Below are positions 10,401-17,888 of a DNA stretch of 34,150 nucleotides, piece after piece; the stretch's first letter is position 1, and the number at the start of each line of letters is the position of its first letter. The stretch spans positions 1 through 34,150 of the forward strand of contig NCAP01000017.1 in NCBI GenBank assembly GCA_002255495.1. Direction: 5' to 3'. The translations under genes and the position numbers were made by a program. Source of the stretch: Rhodospirillales bacterium 20-60-12. GTDB taxonomy: Bacteria > Pseudomonadota > Alphaproteobacteria > Acetobacterales > Acetobacteraceae. The notes beneath the pieces are model-generated. The model did not search any database. It was given only the letters and a program-made list of their open reading frames with translations, and was not told where the DNA came from.

Positions 10401-11560
10401 GTCCATAAATTCGGGTAATCCGCTGTGGTCAGCGGCTGGCCCACGCCGGTGGTGCCGGACGGGGCAAGCCCGTCAGTGGAGGGGTTGCTGGCCAAAATCA
10501 TATTCCACGGCACACTGCCCGAAGCATTCGCCTGATCGAGTGCGTATTGCGCGGCGGCTTCATTTTGGGTCATCAGCCAGGCGGTGTTGCCTTGGGTGAC
10601 CGGCCCAATATCAGCCCGGCCGCCAGTCGTGGGCATGTATTGCGTCACCCCGGCAGTACCTAACGGTGCGGCAAATCCGGCAGCCGCCATCTGGGTGGTT
10701 TCGCCCGCCACCAAGGCAGAGATATTTGTCGTCAGGTCATAATTCTGTACGGCGCCGATCTTCTCAAGATACGAAGTATCGTGCTGAATATTCACGCCCG
10801 GCGCGGCTTTCGAATAGATCGTCGTATTCCAATTTTGATATTGATACTGCGTCAGATTGGTCTGCTGTGACGCGACGACGTTATTTTGGGTGATCGTTTC
10901 GCTATAGGTGATTGCGCCACCCACGGCACCCATCGCGAGATCATTATGAAACCCGACATCCGCGCTGAAACTGCCATCCTGATAAGCCGTAATATCAAAA
11001 ACCAAATGGAAGGAACCGGTGACGGGCACATCAACGCGCGCCTGCGTGGCCAAGGGCCCCTGTTGCCAGAAGCTCGCGGTGCCATTGGCCAAAGCAGCCT
11101 TCAGGGCCGCTACGGCATCGATATTATAGGTGGTTGCAGTGCCACCGGCGTTCTGCGCGGTCACCGCAACACTCAGCGCATAGTTGTTCAGCGCTGCAGC
11201 CAGATCGATCGCGCCACCTGGGATTGTACCCGAAGGTGCGAGAGCGAGCATGACCTGATCTGATGATCCCGCAGCCAGTGCCGGTTGGGCTATTGTGAGA
11301 ACGGCGCTGGCCACCGACCCGTCGGCATTGGTGGTTTTGACATCCATTTGCACAGCCTGAGAGACGCCATTGATGATGGCGACGAGTTGATCTCCCGCCG
11401 GGACCGCGCCGGCCTGAAATGTCTGCGCAAAACTCACATCCTGAGCCGCCAAGGGCGTCGTCAGCGGGTTCTGCAGATTGAACCCCACTACATCCCCAGG
11501 TTGATTCGGCTGCAAAAATGTTGGAATCATAATATTGCTGGTGCCGGACGATGCGGACAT
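7409..11560 (-). CDS. RTX-type calcium-binding exoprotein with paralogous N-terminal enzyme-like domain
   Basis: A 1383-residue protein with no signal peptide and no cysteine that I can find, as expected for type I secretion substrates. Residues about 10-690 are collinear with the 682-aa Sec-exported protein (IPTFLQPNQPGDVVGFNLQN, YMPTTGGRADIGP, RGGPGSYTTGL, NQIRGAAWSLREIQEAAW). Residues about 720-795 contain RTX nonapeptides such as GSGNDTLIGG and GTGADTLIGG. Residues about 1005-1190 form a looser Asn/Gly/Ser-rich ladder suggesting a beta-solenoid. More RTX-like turns follow, and a C-terminal DLVQNYRPGTDQLAF block resembles type I secretion target regions. No HlyB/HlyD/TolC-like genes are in the window, so the exporter must be elsewhere. 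Enzymatic activity of the N-domain is inferred only. Confidence 0.85.
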   Translation of the reverse strand: MSASSGTSNIMIPTFLQPNQPGDVVGFNLQNPLTTPLAAQDVSFAQTFQAGAVPAGDQLVAIINGVSQAVQMDVKTTNADGSVASAVLTIAQPALAAGSSDQVMLALAPSGTIPGGAIDLAAALNNYALSVAVTAQNAGGTATTYNIDAVAALKAALANGTASFWQQGPLATQARVDVPVTGSFHLVFDITAYQDGSFSADVGFHNDLAMGAVGGAITYSETITQNNVVASQQTNLTQYQYQNWNTTIYSKAAPGVNIQHDTSYLEKIGAVQNYDLTTNISALVAGETTQMAAAGFAAPLGTAGVTQYMPTTGGRADIGPVTQGNTAWLMTQNEAAAQYALDQANASGSVPWNMILASNPSTDGLAPSGTTGVGQPLTTADYPNLWTDSRGGPGSYTTGLVQQVDPTNSGWTADGAHQPDLAYVAYLQTGNRQYLDALNAQASYAVTDYWPASIARNAGDGNVIQGNQIRGAAWSLREIQEAAWANPDGSVMKAYFTQIMNNNYAYLISQLPVWSQQEGQTAGYILPGAYPGGGLPTWEQAYFSSTVTLAAEQGNQQAIEVMKWQANFFTGLFLNANNGFNPHDGAAYELALTNSAGVAATSWAQLEGNTVASGISNGTGWAHSQGDFAQLSLESLAGLITVQSQNQSSFTSTDAARAIQAYAYLISSGAPFVGQSDQANSPMFDIVPRLADGQLLTDTDLLISSDTTATSLGNAAQNSDMLIAAGSGNDTLIGGSGINILQAGTGADTLIGGGNGNYLFAGSGNDVLIAGGGVNFMQSGTGVTTFLSNTTSTTLFQISNSLSGADEISGFVAGSDHLVITDANFTALTSAAIAALIAGATEDASGNAVLHLSPTETVTLDGVAVTALTSNMFASTVSGNPTRNLTTPGNQTVTGGALPNELVTTGPTSNVTYLPQGGSGTIVGGGGNNNFTLDGTGNYTVIASAGINTVNATIGQDVMSLAGGSNLALLNSNANSVNSAGQDTIHSYSMNDTILASGNALIGLASASSFNQVSVSGAASVVINGTSSNIVATGASVEIIGGSQNMISVSGAGTVSAGGQANSIMASAGVIGLNAGSNMLTVTGSADYFAESNDNSVVGGASGFGIVDGTNNQISVSGGVVFDRAGTNQVNASGNADLFITGNLATMVNITGNVTVSAPHLSVQDGANTINAVSGNALVFGEAANFVLIGGTGQDIIVGGTGAITAMGGSGSLFALGGSAGGNLLTGGAGQVTLIGGGTGDVLQSGQTGINFLIAGSGNETLSASNMISGAVAMNAGGAGSNTDMVGGTSVNEFTAGAGAATMTGGASAGLNLFNFGVGPGGGTDLVQNYRPGTDQLAFNNGVSIAGSSVVGGNLALTLSDGTRVTLQGITSLPAAVGAAIPQ

Positions 11561-11876
11561 TTTTCTACCAAACGTTAACTATTTCTAATATCTAGCACAG
11601 AATTGAATATTTGCCTAATTTTTTAATTTTTAATTTATAAAAATGCTTATTCGAGACTATGCCGTAATAATTTGCAATTTAAGGGTGTATTGACATCGAT
11701 GATTTTAGGCGATTTCTTTCAAAATCAATATTTTATCGGTGATTTCACAACATCCCGCCGGCCGCAGCGAAATGCCGATTCGGTGGCATCGCAGTCGAAT
11801 TCGAACCCTCGAACGGCTTGTTTTTGCCTCTTCATGGACAATCTGATCATAATATTGTGAATAACGGTAACATCCC
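11561..11876. other. AT-rich divergent intergenic region
   Basis: This 316-bp spacer separates the starts of the RTX gene (- strand) and the SDR gene (+ strand), so it should hold both promoters. It is visibly more AT-rich than its surroundings, with a run of A/T from about 11580 to 11650. A TTGACA occurs at 11690-11695, but I see no convincing -10 element at 16-18 bases from it. No convincing gene or repeat was found. Confidence 0.4.
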
Positions 11877-12581
11877 ATGAAGACAGAATCGCCCACCAAG
11901 ACAATTTTGATCATCGGCGCATCTCGTGGCCTTGGATTGGGGCTGGCGGCGGAATATCTGCGCCGTTCCTGGCATGTCATCGGCACCGTTCGGCGCCCCA
12001 GCAAAACCGGGCTGCACGATCTGGCGGCCAAGTGGGGCGGCCAGATGGACATCGAACAACTTGATATCGACGAGCCGGGGGAGATCGCCGCCTTGCGCGC
12101 GAAACTTGCGGGCCGGACCATCGATCTGCTTTTCGTCAATGCTGGTATCGCCAATGACCCCGCCGAGACGATCGGTCAGGTCAGCACCAAGGATTTCATG
12201 CGCGTTATGCTGACGAATGCGTTGAGCCCCATGCGCGTGGTGGAAGCCTTCGAGGATTTGGTGCCGTCATCGGGAAGCATTGCTGTGATGTCATCGGGCC
12301 TTGGCAGCGTCGCCGACAATGAATCAGGTGGCTGGGAGGTTTATCGTGCGAGCAAGGCTGCCCTGAACACGCTGATGCGCAGCTTTGCCGCCCGGCGTCG
12401 GGGTGATGGCCGCAACCTTGCCGTTATAGCACCTGGCTGGGTGCGCACCGACATGGGTGGCGCTCACGCGCATTTGAGCATCGAGGAAAGTATTCCGCGT
12501 GTCGCCGATGCCATCGCCCAGTTCCAGAGCAAACCCGGCCTGCATTATTTTGATTATCGCGGCCAGATTGTCCGCTGGTAG
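11877..12581 (+). CDS. Short-chain dehydrogenase/reductase (SDR) family oxidoreductase
   Basis: A 234-residue classical SDR. The nucleotide-binding motif IIGASRGLGLGLA lies at residues 12-24, NAG at 88-90, the catalytic Ser at 139/140 in VMSSGLGS, and the YxxxK pair Y156/K160 in VYRASKAALN. All catalytic residues are present, so it should be an active NAD(P)-dependent oxidoreductase, probably soluble and cytoplasmic. The substrate is unknown. It stands alone on the + strand, converges with the MFS gene 5 bases downstream of its stop, and is divergent from the RTX gene. Confidence 0.9.
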   Translation: MKTESPTKTILIIGASRGLGLGLAAEYLRRSWHVIGTVRRPSKTGLHDLAAKWGGQMDIEQLDIDEPGEIAALRAKLAGRTIDLLFVNAGIANDPAETIGQVSTKDFMRVMLTNALSPMRVVEAFEDLVPSSGSIAVMSSGLGSVADNESGGWEVYRASKAALNTLMRSFAARRRGDGRNLAVIAPGWVRTDMGGAHAHLSIEESIPRVADAIAQFQSKPGLHYFDYRGQIVRW

Positions 12582-12586
12582 CGCAG

Positions 12587-13993
12587 TCAGGCCCGGGCAG
12601 GCACGAGAAGGCGCAGAAAACTCGCGACACTCGCAGCCCCCGCGAACCCGACACCCAGCGCCAAAGCCAACATGGGGCCGTGACTTTGTTCGAGATAGAA
12701 ACATAATGCGACCAAAGCCGCTCCCGTGGTCTGGCCTAGAATGCGCGCGGTGGTCACGATACCACTTGCGCCGCCGGCCCGTTGCGGCGGCGCGCTGCCC
12801 ATCAACACCCGCAAATTGGGGGATTGAAAAAAGCCAAATCCCGTGCCGCACATCGCCATACGCCAGCCGATATCCCAGTCGCTCGGATGCGGCCCCATCC
12901 AGGTGAGGCAAAGCATGCCCAAACTGAGCACCGCGAGCCCAGCACCACCCAAAATCCCCGCCGAATACCGGTCCGCCAGCCGGCCTGCGATTGTTGCCAT
13001 AACCGCAACCATGATGGGCCATGGCGTGATCAGAAATCCCGTGGCAATTTGCGAGCGACCCAATATTTGTTCGAAATAAAACGGCAGCGCGACAAAGGCC
13101 AAGCCTTGGGTGGCAAACGAACATACCGCCGTGACGGTCGATAACGCAAAAATCGGAATCCGGAACAAATCAACGGGCAGCATGGGCGCTGGATGATCGA
13201 CCTGACGGCGGAGCAAGAGCAGTCCGAACATGACCGCCAGCAAAAATTCCGGACCGGCAATGCGCCAGCTGACACCGTGGGTCGCCTCACCCATCGCGAG
13301 GACCAGGAACCCGAATCCGCCGGCATTGAACAAGGCCAGCACAAAGTCGAACCGGTAGGGCGCCCGCGGTGTCGCCGGCAGATATTTGACCGACAGAAAG
13401 AACGATAAGGCGCCCAATGGTAGATTGATGGCGAATAGAAGCGGCCATGGCCCCGCGGACAGAATCAAGGAGGCTGCCGTCGGGCCAATGGCGAATGACG
13501 TGCCGACAATCAGCACGTTCCACCCCATGCCTTTGCCCATCATCGAATCGGGATAAATAAAGCGGATGAGCGCTGCATTGACACTCATAATCGCGCTGCC
13601 GCCCAGCCCCTGGAAAATCCGCGCGGTCGTCAGGCTCGCCAGCGACCAGGATGCCGCACAGCCGACGGACGCCAGAACGAACAAAACCAGCCCGAAAACA
13701 AAGACGCGCTTATGACCGATGATTTCACCAAGAGAGGCCAGCGGCAATGCCGTTGCGATGAGCGCCAATTGATAGGCATTGATGATCCAAATCGAGGCAC
13801 CGGGGCTGGTGTGCAAATCCATCGCGATGGTCGGCAGGGCCGTGTTGGCAATTGCTATATCGAGTGTCGACATCGCCACCGCGAGCAAAAGTGCTATGGC
13901 GGCCCAGCCGCGCCGCCCCGGCGGCAACCCTTCGCCGCTCGTGACGACGACGTCAGTCGATCCAGTCAAGACCATAGGCACTGATCGTTCCAT
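12587..13993 (-). CDS. MFS transporter, DHA2 (EmrB/QacA-like) type
   Basis: About 468 residues with 12-14 hydrophobic segments. The first membrane segment leads into STLDIAIANTALPTIAMDL, the motif D1-like signature of DHA2 drug:proton antiporters. The loop 2-3 block GEIIGHKRVFVFGLVLF corresponds to MFS motif A. Family members export drugs or other amphipaths with proton antiport across the inner membrane; the substrate here is unknown. I chose the ATG at 13993 (MERSVPMVLTG), which has GAGGG upstream. An in-frame start at 14083 would add 30 residues without features. Convergent with the SDR gene. Confidence 0.88.
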   Translation of the reverse strand: MERSVPMVLTGSTDVVVTSGEGLPPGRRGWAAIALLLAVAMSTLDIAIANTALPTIAMDLHTSPGASIWIINAYQLALIATALPLASLGEIIGHKRVFVFGLVLFVLASVGCAASWSLASLTTARIFQGLGGSAIMSVNAALIRFIYPDSMMGKGMGWNVLIVGTSFAIGPTAASLILSAGPWPLLFAINLPLGALSFFLSVKYLPATPRAPYRFDFVLALFNAGGFGFLVLAMGEATHGVSWRIAGPEFLLAVMFGLLLLRRQVDHPAPMLPVDLFRIPIFALSTVTAVCSFATQGLAFVALPFYFEQILGRSQIATGFLITPWPIMVAVMATIAGRLADRYSAGILGGAGLAVLSLGMLCLTWMGPHPSDWDIGWRMAMCGTGFGFFQSPNLRVLMGSAPPQRAGGASGIVTTARILGQTTGAALVALCFYLEQSHGPMLALALGVGFAGAASVASFLRLLVPARA

Positions 13994-14351
13994 TCGGTGA
14001 ATACCCTCAACGATCTGCCCGACCGGCGGCAAATTGGCCAGGACCAATGTCTCAAGCCCGATATGCGCCGGCAACGTGGGCAAGTTCAGCTAGAGCGTGA
14101 TGCGTTATCACGCACCCGCTCTAGCCGTATTTTTCTGATGAATTACATTGGTTTAGCTGGCGTCAAGGTAACAGGGGCAAAACTGGGGGCAAAGACGGAA
14201 CGGACATGAATCGATCCACCCCATAACTCCAGTTCATGGCTGAGTTCTGGGACCGTTGTTCTGCTGTCGTGCCAAAGCTGCACATGCTTGCCCGCACTTT
14301 TGCCCCACTTACCCGAAGGCCCCTACAACAATTTGATTTTCCTGAAAAAAA
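13994..14351. other. Intergenic stretch between MFS gene and tRNA-Gly
   Basis: No intact gene is visible. It contains bipartite repeat copy A (14089-14160). Between that repeat and the tRNA, the + strand reads VTGAKLGAK then TERT and a stop (about 14163-14209), a tail of the kind seen at some phage-integrase C-termini. This is too short to call. The DNA directly 3' of the tRNA carries a T-tract (on the - strand) that may serve as its terminator. Confidence 0.4.
14089..14160 (-). repeat. Bipartite palindromic repeat, copy A (partial)
   Basis: Read on the - strand it matches copy B from CCAGCTAAACCAAT onward through GGCTAGAGCGGGTGCGTGAT. The second hairpin is intact: GCTAGAGC (14089-14096) pairs with GCTCTAGC (14118-14125), and CGTGAT (14096-14101) pairs with ATCACG (14107-14112) inside it. 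The left arm of the first hairpin is missing. Orientation is opposite to copies B, C and D. It lies between the MFS start and tRNA-Gly. Confidence 0.85.
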
Positions 14352-14426
14352 TGGAGCGGGCGATGGGATTCGAACCCACGACCCCAACCTTGGCAAGGTT
14401 GTGCTCTACCCCTGAGCTACGCCCGC
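14352..14426 (-). tRNA. tRNA-Gly (anticodon GCC)
   Basis: Read on the - strand, the acceptor GCGGGCG pairs with CGCCCGC. The D-loop carries AGCTCAGGGGTAGAGC. The anticodon stem CAACC/GGTTG encloses TTGCCAA with anticodon GCC, and the T-arm contains GGTTCGAATCC. Discriminator T is followed by an encoded CCA (14354-14352), and a run of seven Ts comes right after it. The length is 75 nt. Confidence 0.97.
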
Positions 14427-14563
14427 ACTCCGTGATCGGCGTATTAAGGGCCTTCGCGGGGGATTGCAAGCGCCCCATGCGGGGCCTGGGTTGCCGCAAC
14501 GCATAGCTTACCCCACATCTTCGATGTATTATTAACGTCAGAACAACCAAACGGATTGCCGCC

Positions 14564-15496
14564 ATGGACATGCTTATCGGCCAGAAACCAAACCAACCTG
14601 CCCCGGCTGACCTGATCGTCGATGGCGATCAGGCCAGCTTCATGAAGGATGTGATCGAGGCATCGCGCAGCATTCCCGTGCTTGTCGATTTCTGGGCAAC
14701 CTGGTGTGGCCCCTGCAAAACCCTCACCCCGGCGCTGGAGAAACTGGTGCGGGCTGCGGGCGGGCGGGTCAAACTGGTGAAAATCGACATCGATAAAAAC
14801 CGCGCTTTGGTCACCCAATTGAGCCAGCTCGGCCTGCCCTTGCAGTCAGTGCCCACAGTGGCCGCGTTCTGGCAGGGCCAAATTGCCGACATGTTCCAGG
14901 GCGCGCTGCCCGAGAGCGAAATCCGCCGGTTCATCGATGCCCTGCTTAAAATGGCGGGCACCACCGCGCCGAGTGCCGATCTCATCGCCGAAGCGCGCCA
15001 GGCGATTGAGCAGCATGATTTTCAGCTTGCAGCCCAACTCTATGCCGCCTCTCTGCAGGAAGACCCGGAGAAGCCAGAAGCCTGGGGTGGGTTGGCACGT
15101 GCCCTTCTGGCGGCCGGCGAACCTGACCGGGCCCAGGAGGTCATTGATGAAGTGCCTCCCAAGATCGCTGATCACGCAGAAATCACCGGCGCCAAATCGG
15201 CTCTTGCCTTGGCCCTGGAAGGCAAGGAAGCGGCTGGCAAGCTGGCTGCTTTGCAAGCCCGATTGGCAGCCAACCCAGCCGATCATCAGGCGCGCTATGA
15301 TCTCGCGACAGCGCAGAACGCGCTGGGTGAACGTGAACAGGCTGCCGAATCCCTGCTTGACATCATGCGCCGCGACCGCAAATGGAATGACGATGCAGCA
15401 CGGCTTCAATTGCTGAAATTCTTCGAATCCTGGGGCTTCGACGATGCCGCCACGATGGCCGCACGGCGCAAGCTCTCTACATTGCTTTTCAGCTGA
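14564..15496 (+). CDS. Thioredoxin-domain/TPR protein, CnoX (YbbN)-like
   Basis: A 310-residue protein. Residues about 15-125 are a thioredoxin fold with VDFWATWCGPCKTLTP, the redox pair being C48/C51. Residues about 140-310 are Ala-rich helical TPR-like repeats. This is the architecture of CnoX/YbbN, a holdase with redox function that works with GroEL. Unlike E. coli YbbN, the canonical CGPC motif is kept, so real thiol-disulfide activity is expected. It heads a + strand operon: the LON-domain gene starts 11 bases after its stop, and the Trm112-like gene follows. Confidence 0.92.
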   Translation: MDMLIGQKPNQPAPADLIVDGDQASFMKDVIEASRSIPVLVDFWATWCGPCKTLTPALEKLVRAAGGRVKLVKIDIDKNRALVTQLSQLGLPLQSVPTVAAFWQGQIADMFQGALPESEIRRFIDALLKMAGTTAPSADLIAEARQAIEQHDFQLAAQLYAASLQEDPEKPEAWGGLARALLAAGEPDRAQEVIDEVPPKIADHAEITGAKSALALALEGKEAAGKLAALQARLAANPADHQARYDLATAQNALGEREQAAESLLDIMRRDRKWNDDAARLQLLKFFESWGFDDAATMAARRKLSTLLFS

Positions 15497-15507
15497 TTGA
15501 AGGCTCT

Positions 15508-16173
15508 ATGACTGGTTTTGCTGTCCGCCTCCCTGACTTACCGGAGGAATTTCCGGTATTTCCTCTGACCGGGGCTTTGCTTTTGCCTGGCGGTCGGCTG
15601 CCGCTGAATATCTTTGAGCCCCGCTATATCGCCATGATCGAGGATTCCATGGCGGCCGGTCGGGTGTTCGGCATGGTTCAGCCGGATCCCAAGCTGCCAC
15701 ATGGCGATAATGGGCCGGCCTTGTACCGGATTGGCTGCCTTGGCCGTTTGTCGGCTTTCAGCGAAACCGACGATGGGCGCTATCTGATCACGCTGACCGG
15801 CCTGATCCGCTTTTCAATCGTCGAGGAGCTCGACATGCAGCGCGGTTATCGCCAGGTCCGCGCAGCCTTGTCGGGCTTTGCCGCCGACCTTGAGACCGGC
15901 TTGGTGCCGACATCCATTCCGCGCGAAAAATTGCTCTCAGCCCTGCGCCGCTATTTCAAGGTTCAGGGCGTCGAAGCCAATTGGGACGCGATTACCGATA
16001 TGGATGACGAAGAACTGGTGGTGACACTTTCCATGGCCTGCCCGTTCGCCGCCGACGAGAAGCAGGCATTGCTAGAGGCCCGCACGGCCAATGACCGGGC
16101 GCAGGCTTTGCTCGCCCTGCTGGAAATCAACGCCCATGATTTTGGTCCCGATTCTGACCCGAAAGCCGTTTGA
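15508..16173 (+). CDS. LON N-terminal (substrate-binding) domain protein
   Basis: A 221-residue stand-alone LON-SB (PUA-like) domain. FPLTGALLLPGGRLPLNIFEPRY is the typical opening, followed by GMVQPDP and GCLGRLSAF. No AAA+ or Ser-Lys protease domain is attached, as in the widespread family of about 220 residues. Its biochemical role is unclear, and substrate recognition or cofactor binding is only inferred. It sits between the CnoX-like and Trm112-like genes with spacers of 11 and 3 bases, a combination I associate with Alphaproteobacteria, so joint expression is likely. Confidence 0.93.
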   Translation: MTGFAVRLPDLPEEFPVFPLTGALLLPGGRLPLNIFEPRYIAMIEDSMAAGRVFGMVQPDPKLPHGDNGPALYRIGCLGRLSAFSETDDGRYLITLTGLIRFSIVEELDMQRGYRQVRAALSGFAADLETGLVPTSIPREKLLSALRRYFKVQGVEANWDAITDMDDEELVVTLSMACPFAADEKQALLEARTANDRAQALLALLEINAHDFGPDSDPKAV

Positions 16174-16176
16174 TCC

Positions 16177-16371
16177 ATGGATCCGAAACAGACCCCAACA
16201 ACCTCGATCGACCCGCGCTTGCTGGAAATACTGGTCTGCCCATTGACCAAAGGCAAGCTGACCTATGATCGGGCCAATGCCGAGTTGATCAGCGCCTCAG
16301 CCGGTCTGGCCTACCCGATCCGCGATGGCATTCCGATCATGCTGCCCGATGAAGCGCGCAGGCTCGATTAG
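16177..16371 (+). CDS. Trm112/UPF0434 family small protein
   Basis: A 64-residue protein with [17 protein letters not shown] near the N-terminus and [20 protein letters not shown] at the end, the full diagnostic pattern of UPF0434/YcaR-like Trm112 proteins. Only one cysteine remains in the CPLTKG knuckle, as in many bacterial members, so a zinc site is doubtful. Eukaryotic Trm112 activates methyltransferases; the bacterial role is not settled. It is the last gene of the operon, and its final base is the first base of repeat copy B. Confidence 0.95.
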   Translation: MDPKQTPTTSIDPRLLEILVCPLTKGKLTYDRANAELISASAGLAYPIRDGIPIMLPDEARRLD

Positions 16372-16475
16372 ATCAATATTGGTTTAGATGAAGTTCAGTC
16401 GACTCCAGCTAAACCAATGAAATTGATCGGGAACATATGGCTAGAGCGGGTGCGTGATAACGTATCACGGTCTAG
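16371..16475 (+). repeat. Bipartite palindromic repeat, copy B (fullest copy)
   Basis: Hairpin 1: GATCAATATTGGTTTAG (16371-16387) faces CTAAACCAATGAAATTGATC (16409-16428), with a loop of about 21 bases. An 11-12 base spacer containing CATATGG follows. Hairpin 2: CTAGA (16441-16445) pairs with TCTAG (16471-16475), enclosing CGTGATA (16453-16459) / TATCACG (16463-16469). It lies between the convergent 3' ends of the Trm112-like and DUF2125 genes, where it could also act as a terminator. Confidence 0.9.
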
Positions 16476-16486
16476 ATCGATCGGCT

Positions 16487-17656
16487 TCATTGCTGGGTCT
16501 GCGGCATGTTCGGCGCCGGTTGACCCAGGCTCTGCCAGTCGATTTGCGGCATGGTATCAACCGCGCTGCCATTTACTGAAAGCACGCTCTTGGCCAGGGC
16601 CAGATTGAGCAACAATTCCTGGTTACCGTTCGGGTCCTTGACCATATAAGGTGCGAGTTTGGTATCGACATTGGTCATGATGTCGCTCGCCGCTGGATAG
16701 GCATCCGCCACAGCAGCCAGAAACGCCCCAAATCCGGCAGCGGTCACATGGCCGGTGCCCTGTGGTTGCTGTGCGGCATCAAAGCTGAAATTCGTCTGGC
16801 CATGCACCGTCATCGGCCCGATCTCAGCATCGAGCGATAGAGCCCCGTGCCCGCCTGCCACAGCCCATGCCTGAATGACCGGCGCCAAAATACGCTCTGA
16901 GGCATTGGGGTCCGGCCTCCCGCCTGCGGCCGCCAGGCCGTGCAGTTGGTCGCCCAACTGGTAGAAGCCCGGCGGTATCGGGCCTGACAATGACATACTG
17001 GTCGCCAGATGCTTGACGGCCCCTTGAAATGGCAGACCGATGATCTGGGTCAAAACCGGCGACAGCGCGAAATCATCATAACTCTGGCTTGATGAGAATG
17101 CCGTGCCTGCACTGGTCGCATCAGGATCACTGGTGAAGGCGCTCGATATTTTGCCGATGCTGAACAGAATAAAGCCCTCATCCTGTCCGACCAGACTGAC
17201 GCCCGTGGCACTCAAGGTGCCGCTGCGGACGGGATGTGCGGTCTTGCCGAAAAAAGCCGCTGGCGTGAACCGATTTGTCACATCGATGGTCTGGAAGTTC
17301 AGCGAGAAGGCAGGGCCAGAAGCCAATTTGACCCCGATTTTCGGCGGCAGGTCGATATGCATGATCTGCGGATCGATTGCGTCGATATGCAGGGCAAATT
17401 CCGGCATGCTGACAACCGCGCCGCCGGCGGTAGAGGGCAACGTCAAGGTCAATCCAGCGACATTGATGCGCGCGGCCAAAGGCGATGTGCCCCGGCTGAT
17501 ATCGCCATGGGTTACGACCCAGCCTTGGCCCCGGTATTGCGCTTCGATATTGCGGAACCCGGTTACCAATTGCCCCTGCAAATACCACCACCCCGCCAAC
17601 CAGATCAGCGCGAGCAGCAGAATCATGCGCAGCAAATAAGCGTAAAACCGGGCCAT
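16487..17656 (-). CDS. DUF2125 domain-containing envelope protein
   Basis: A 389-residue protein with an N-terminal signal anchor (MILLLALIWLAGWWYL at about residues 11-26), followed by a long soluble beta-rich domain that should face the periplasm. The succession GNIEAQYRGQGW-like opening, PLAARINVAGL, LPPKIGVKLASG and the late alternating strands fit DUF2125, a family common in Alphaproteobacteria and of unknown function. The C-terminus is Gln/Pro-rich. It is transcribed alone on the - strand, flanked by repeat copies B (downstream) and C (upstream). Confidence 0.8.
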   Translation of the reverse strand: MARFYAYLLRMILLLALIWLAGWWYLQGQLVTGFRNIEAQYRGQGWVVTHGDISRGTSPLAARINVAGLTLTLPSTAGGAVVSMPEFALHIDAIDPQIMHIDLPPKIGVKLASGPAFSLNFQTIDVTNRFTPAAFFGKTAHPVRSGTLSATGVSLVGQDEGFILFSIGKISSAFTSDPDATSAGTAFSSSQSYDDFALSPVLTQIIGLPFQGAVKHLATSMSLSGPIPPGFYQLGDQLHGLAAAGGRPDPNASERILAPVIQAWAVAGGHGALSLDAEIGPMTVHGQTNFSFDAAQQPQGTGHVTAAGFGAFLAAVADAYPAASDIMTNVDTKLAPYMVKDPNGNQELLLNLALAKSVLSVNGSAVDTMPQIDWQSLGQPAPNMPQTQQ

Positions 17657-17714
17657 GGTCTCTCCTTGATCGATCAGTCTATCCTGCCCTTATGCAGGCC
17701 GGACGTCGAGCCTG

Positions 17715-17815
17715 GATCAATATTGGCTGAGATGGGTTGCTTGACTCCAGCTGAACCAATGAAATTGATCGGAAGGATATGGCCAGAGCGGGTGCGTGAT
17801 AGCGCTTCACGCTCT
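17715..17815 (+). repeat. Bipartite palindromic repeat, copy C
   Basis: Hairpin 1: GATCAATATTGGCTGAG near 17715-17731 faces CTGAACCAATGAAATTGATC (17751-17770). The spacer GGAAGGATATGG matches the GGGAACATATGG of copy B. Hairpin 2 is weaker: AGAGCG and CGTGA on the left, TCACG and CTCT on the right. It lies in the 232-bp spacer between the divergent DUF2125 and GST genes, so here it cannot be a 3' terminator for either. Confidence 0.88.
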
Positions 17816-17877
17816 TGAAGCTTTGGTTTGAACCTGGCGGTTTCATCCCCATACTCTTGCCGTCCACATACCGAGAC

Positions 17878-17883
17878 AGGAGA
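17878..17883 (+). promoter_or_regulatory. Shine-Dalgarno that fixes a TTG start for the GST gene
   Basis: AGGAGA lies 5 bases before TTG at 17889. No ATG or GTG lies near the conserved IDLYYWTTPNG start, so the TTG with this strong site is the best start. Confidence 0.7.
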
Positions 17884-17888
17884 CTACA

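Noticed and set aside
9812-10408. 198-aa open frame on the + strand
   Set aside because: Antisense to the RTX gene, no recognisable motif; it exists because the coding strand has few stops in the shadow frame.
11672-11860. 62-aa open frame in the AT-rich spacer
   Set aside because: No ribosome site, no protein-like pattern, and it covers the expected promoter region of the SDR gene.
14472-14485. GCCCC-ATGC-GGGGC hairpin as a terminator
   Set aside because: It lies upstream of both the tRNA (- strand) and the CnoX-like gene (+ strand), and has no T-tract.
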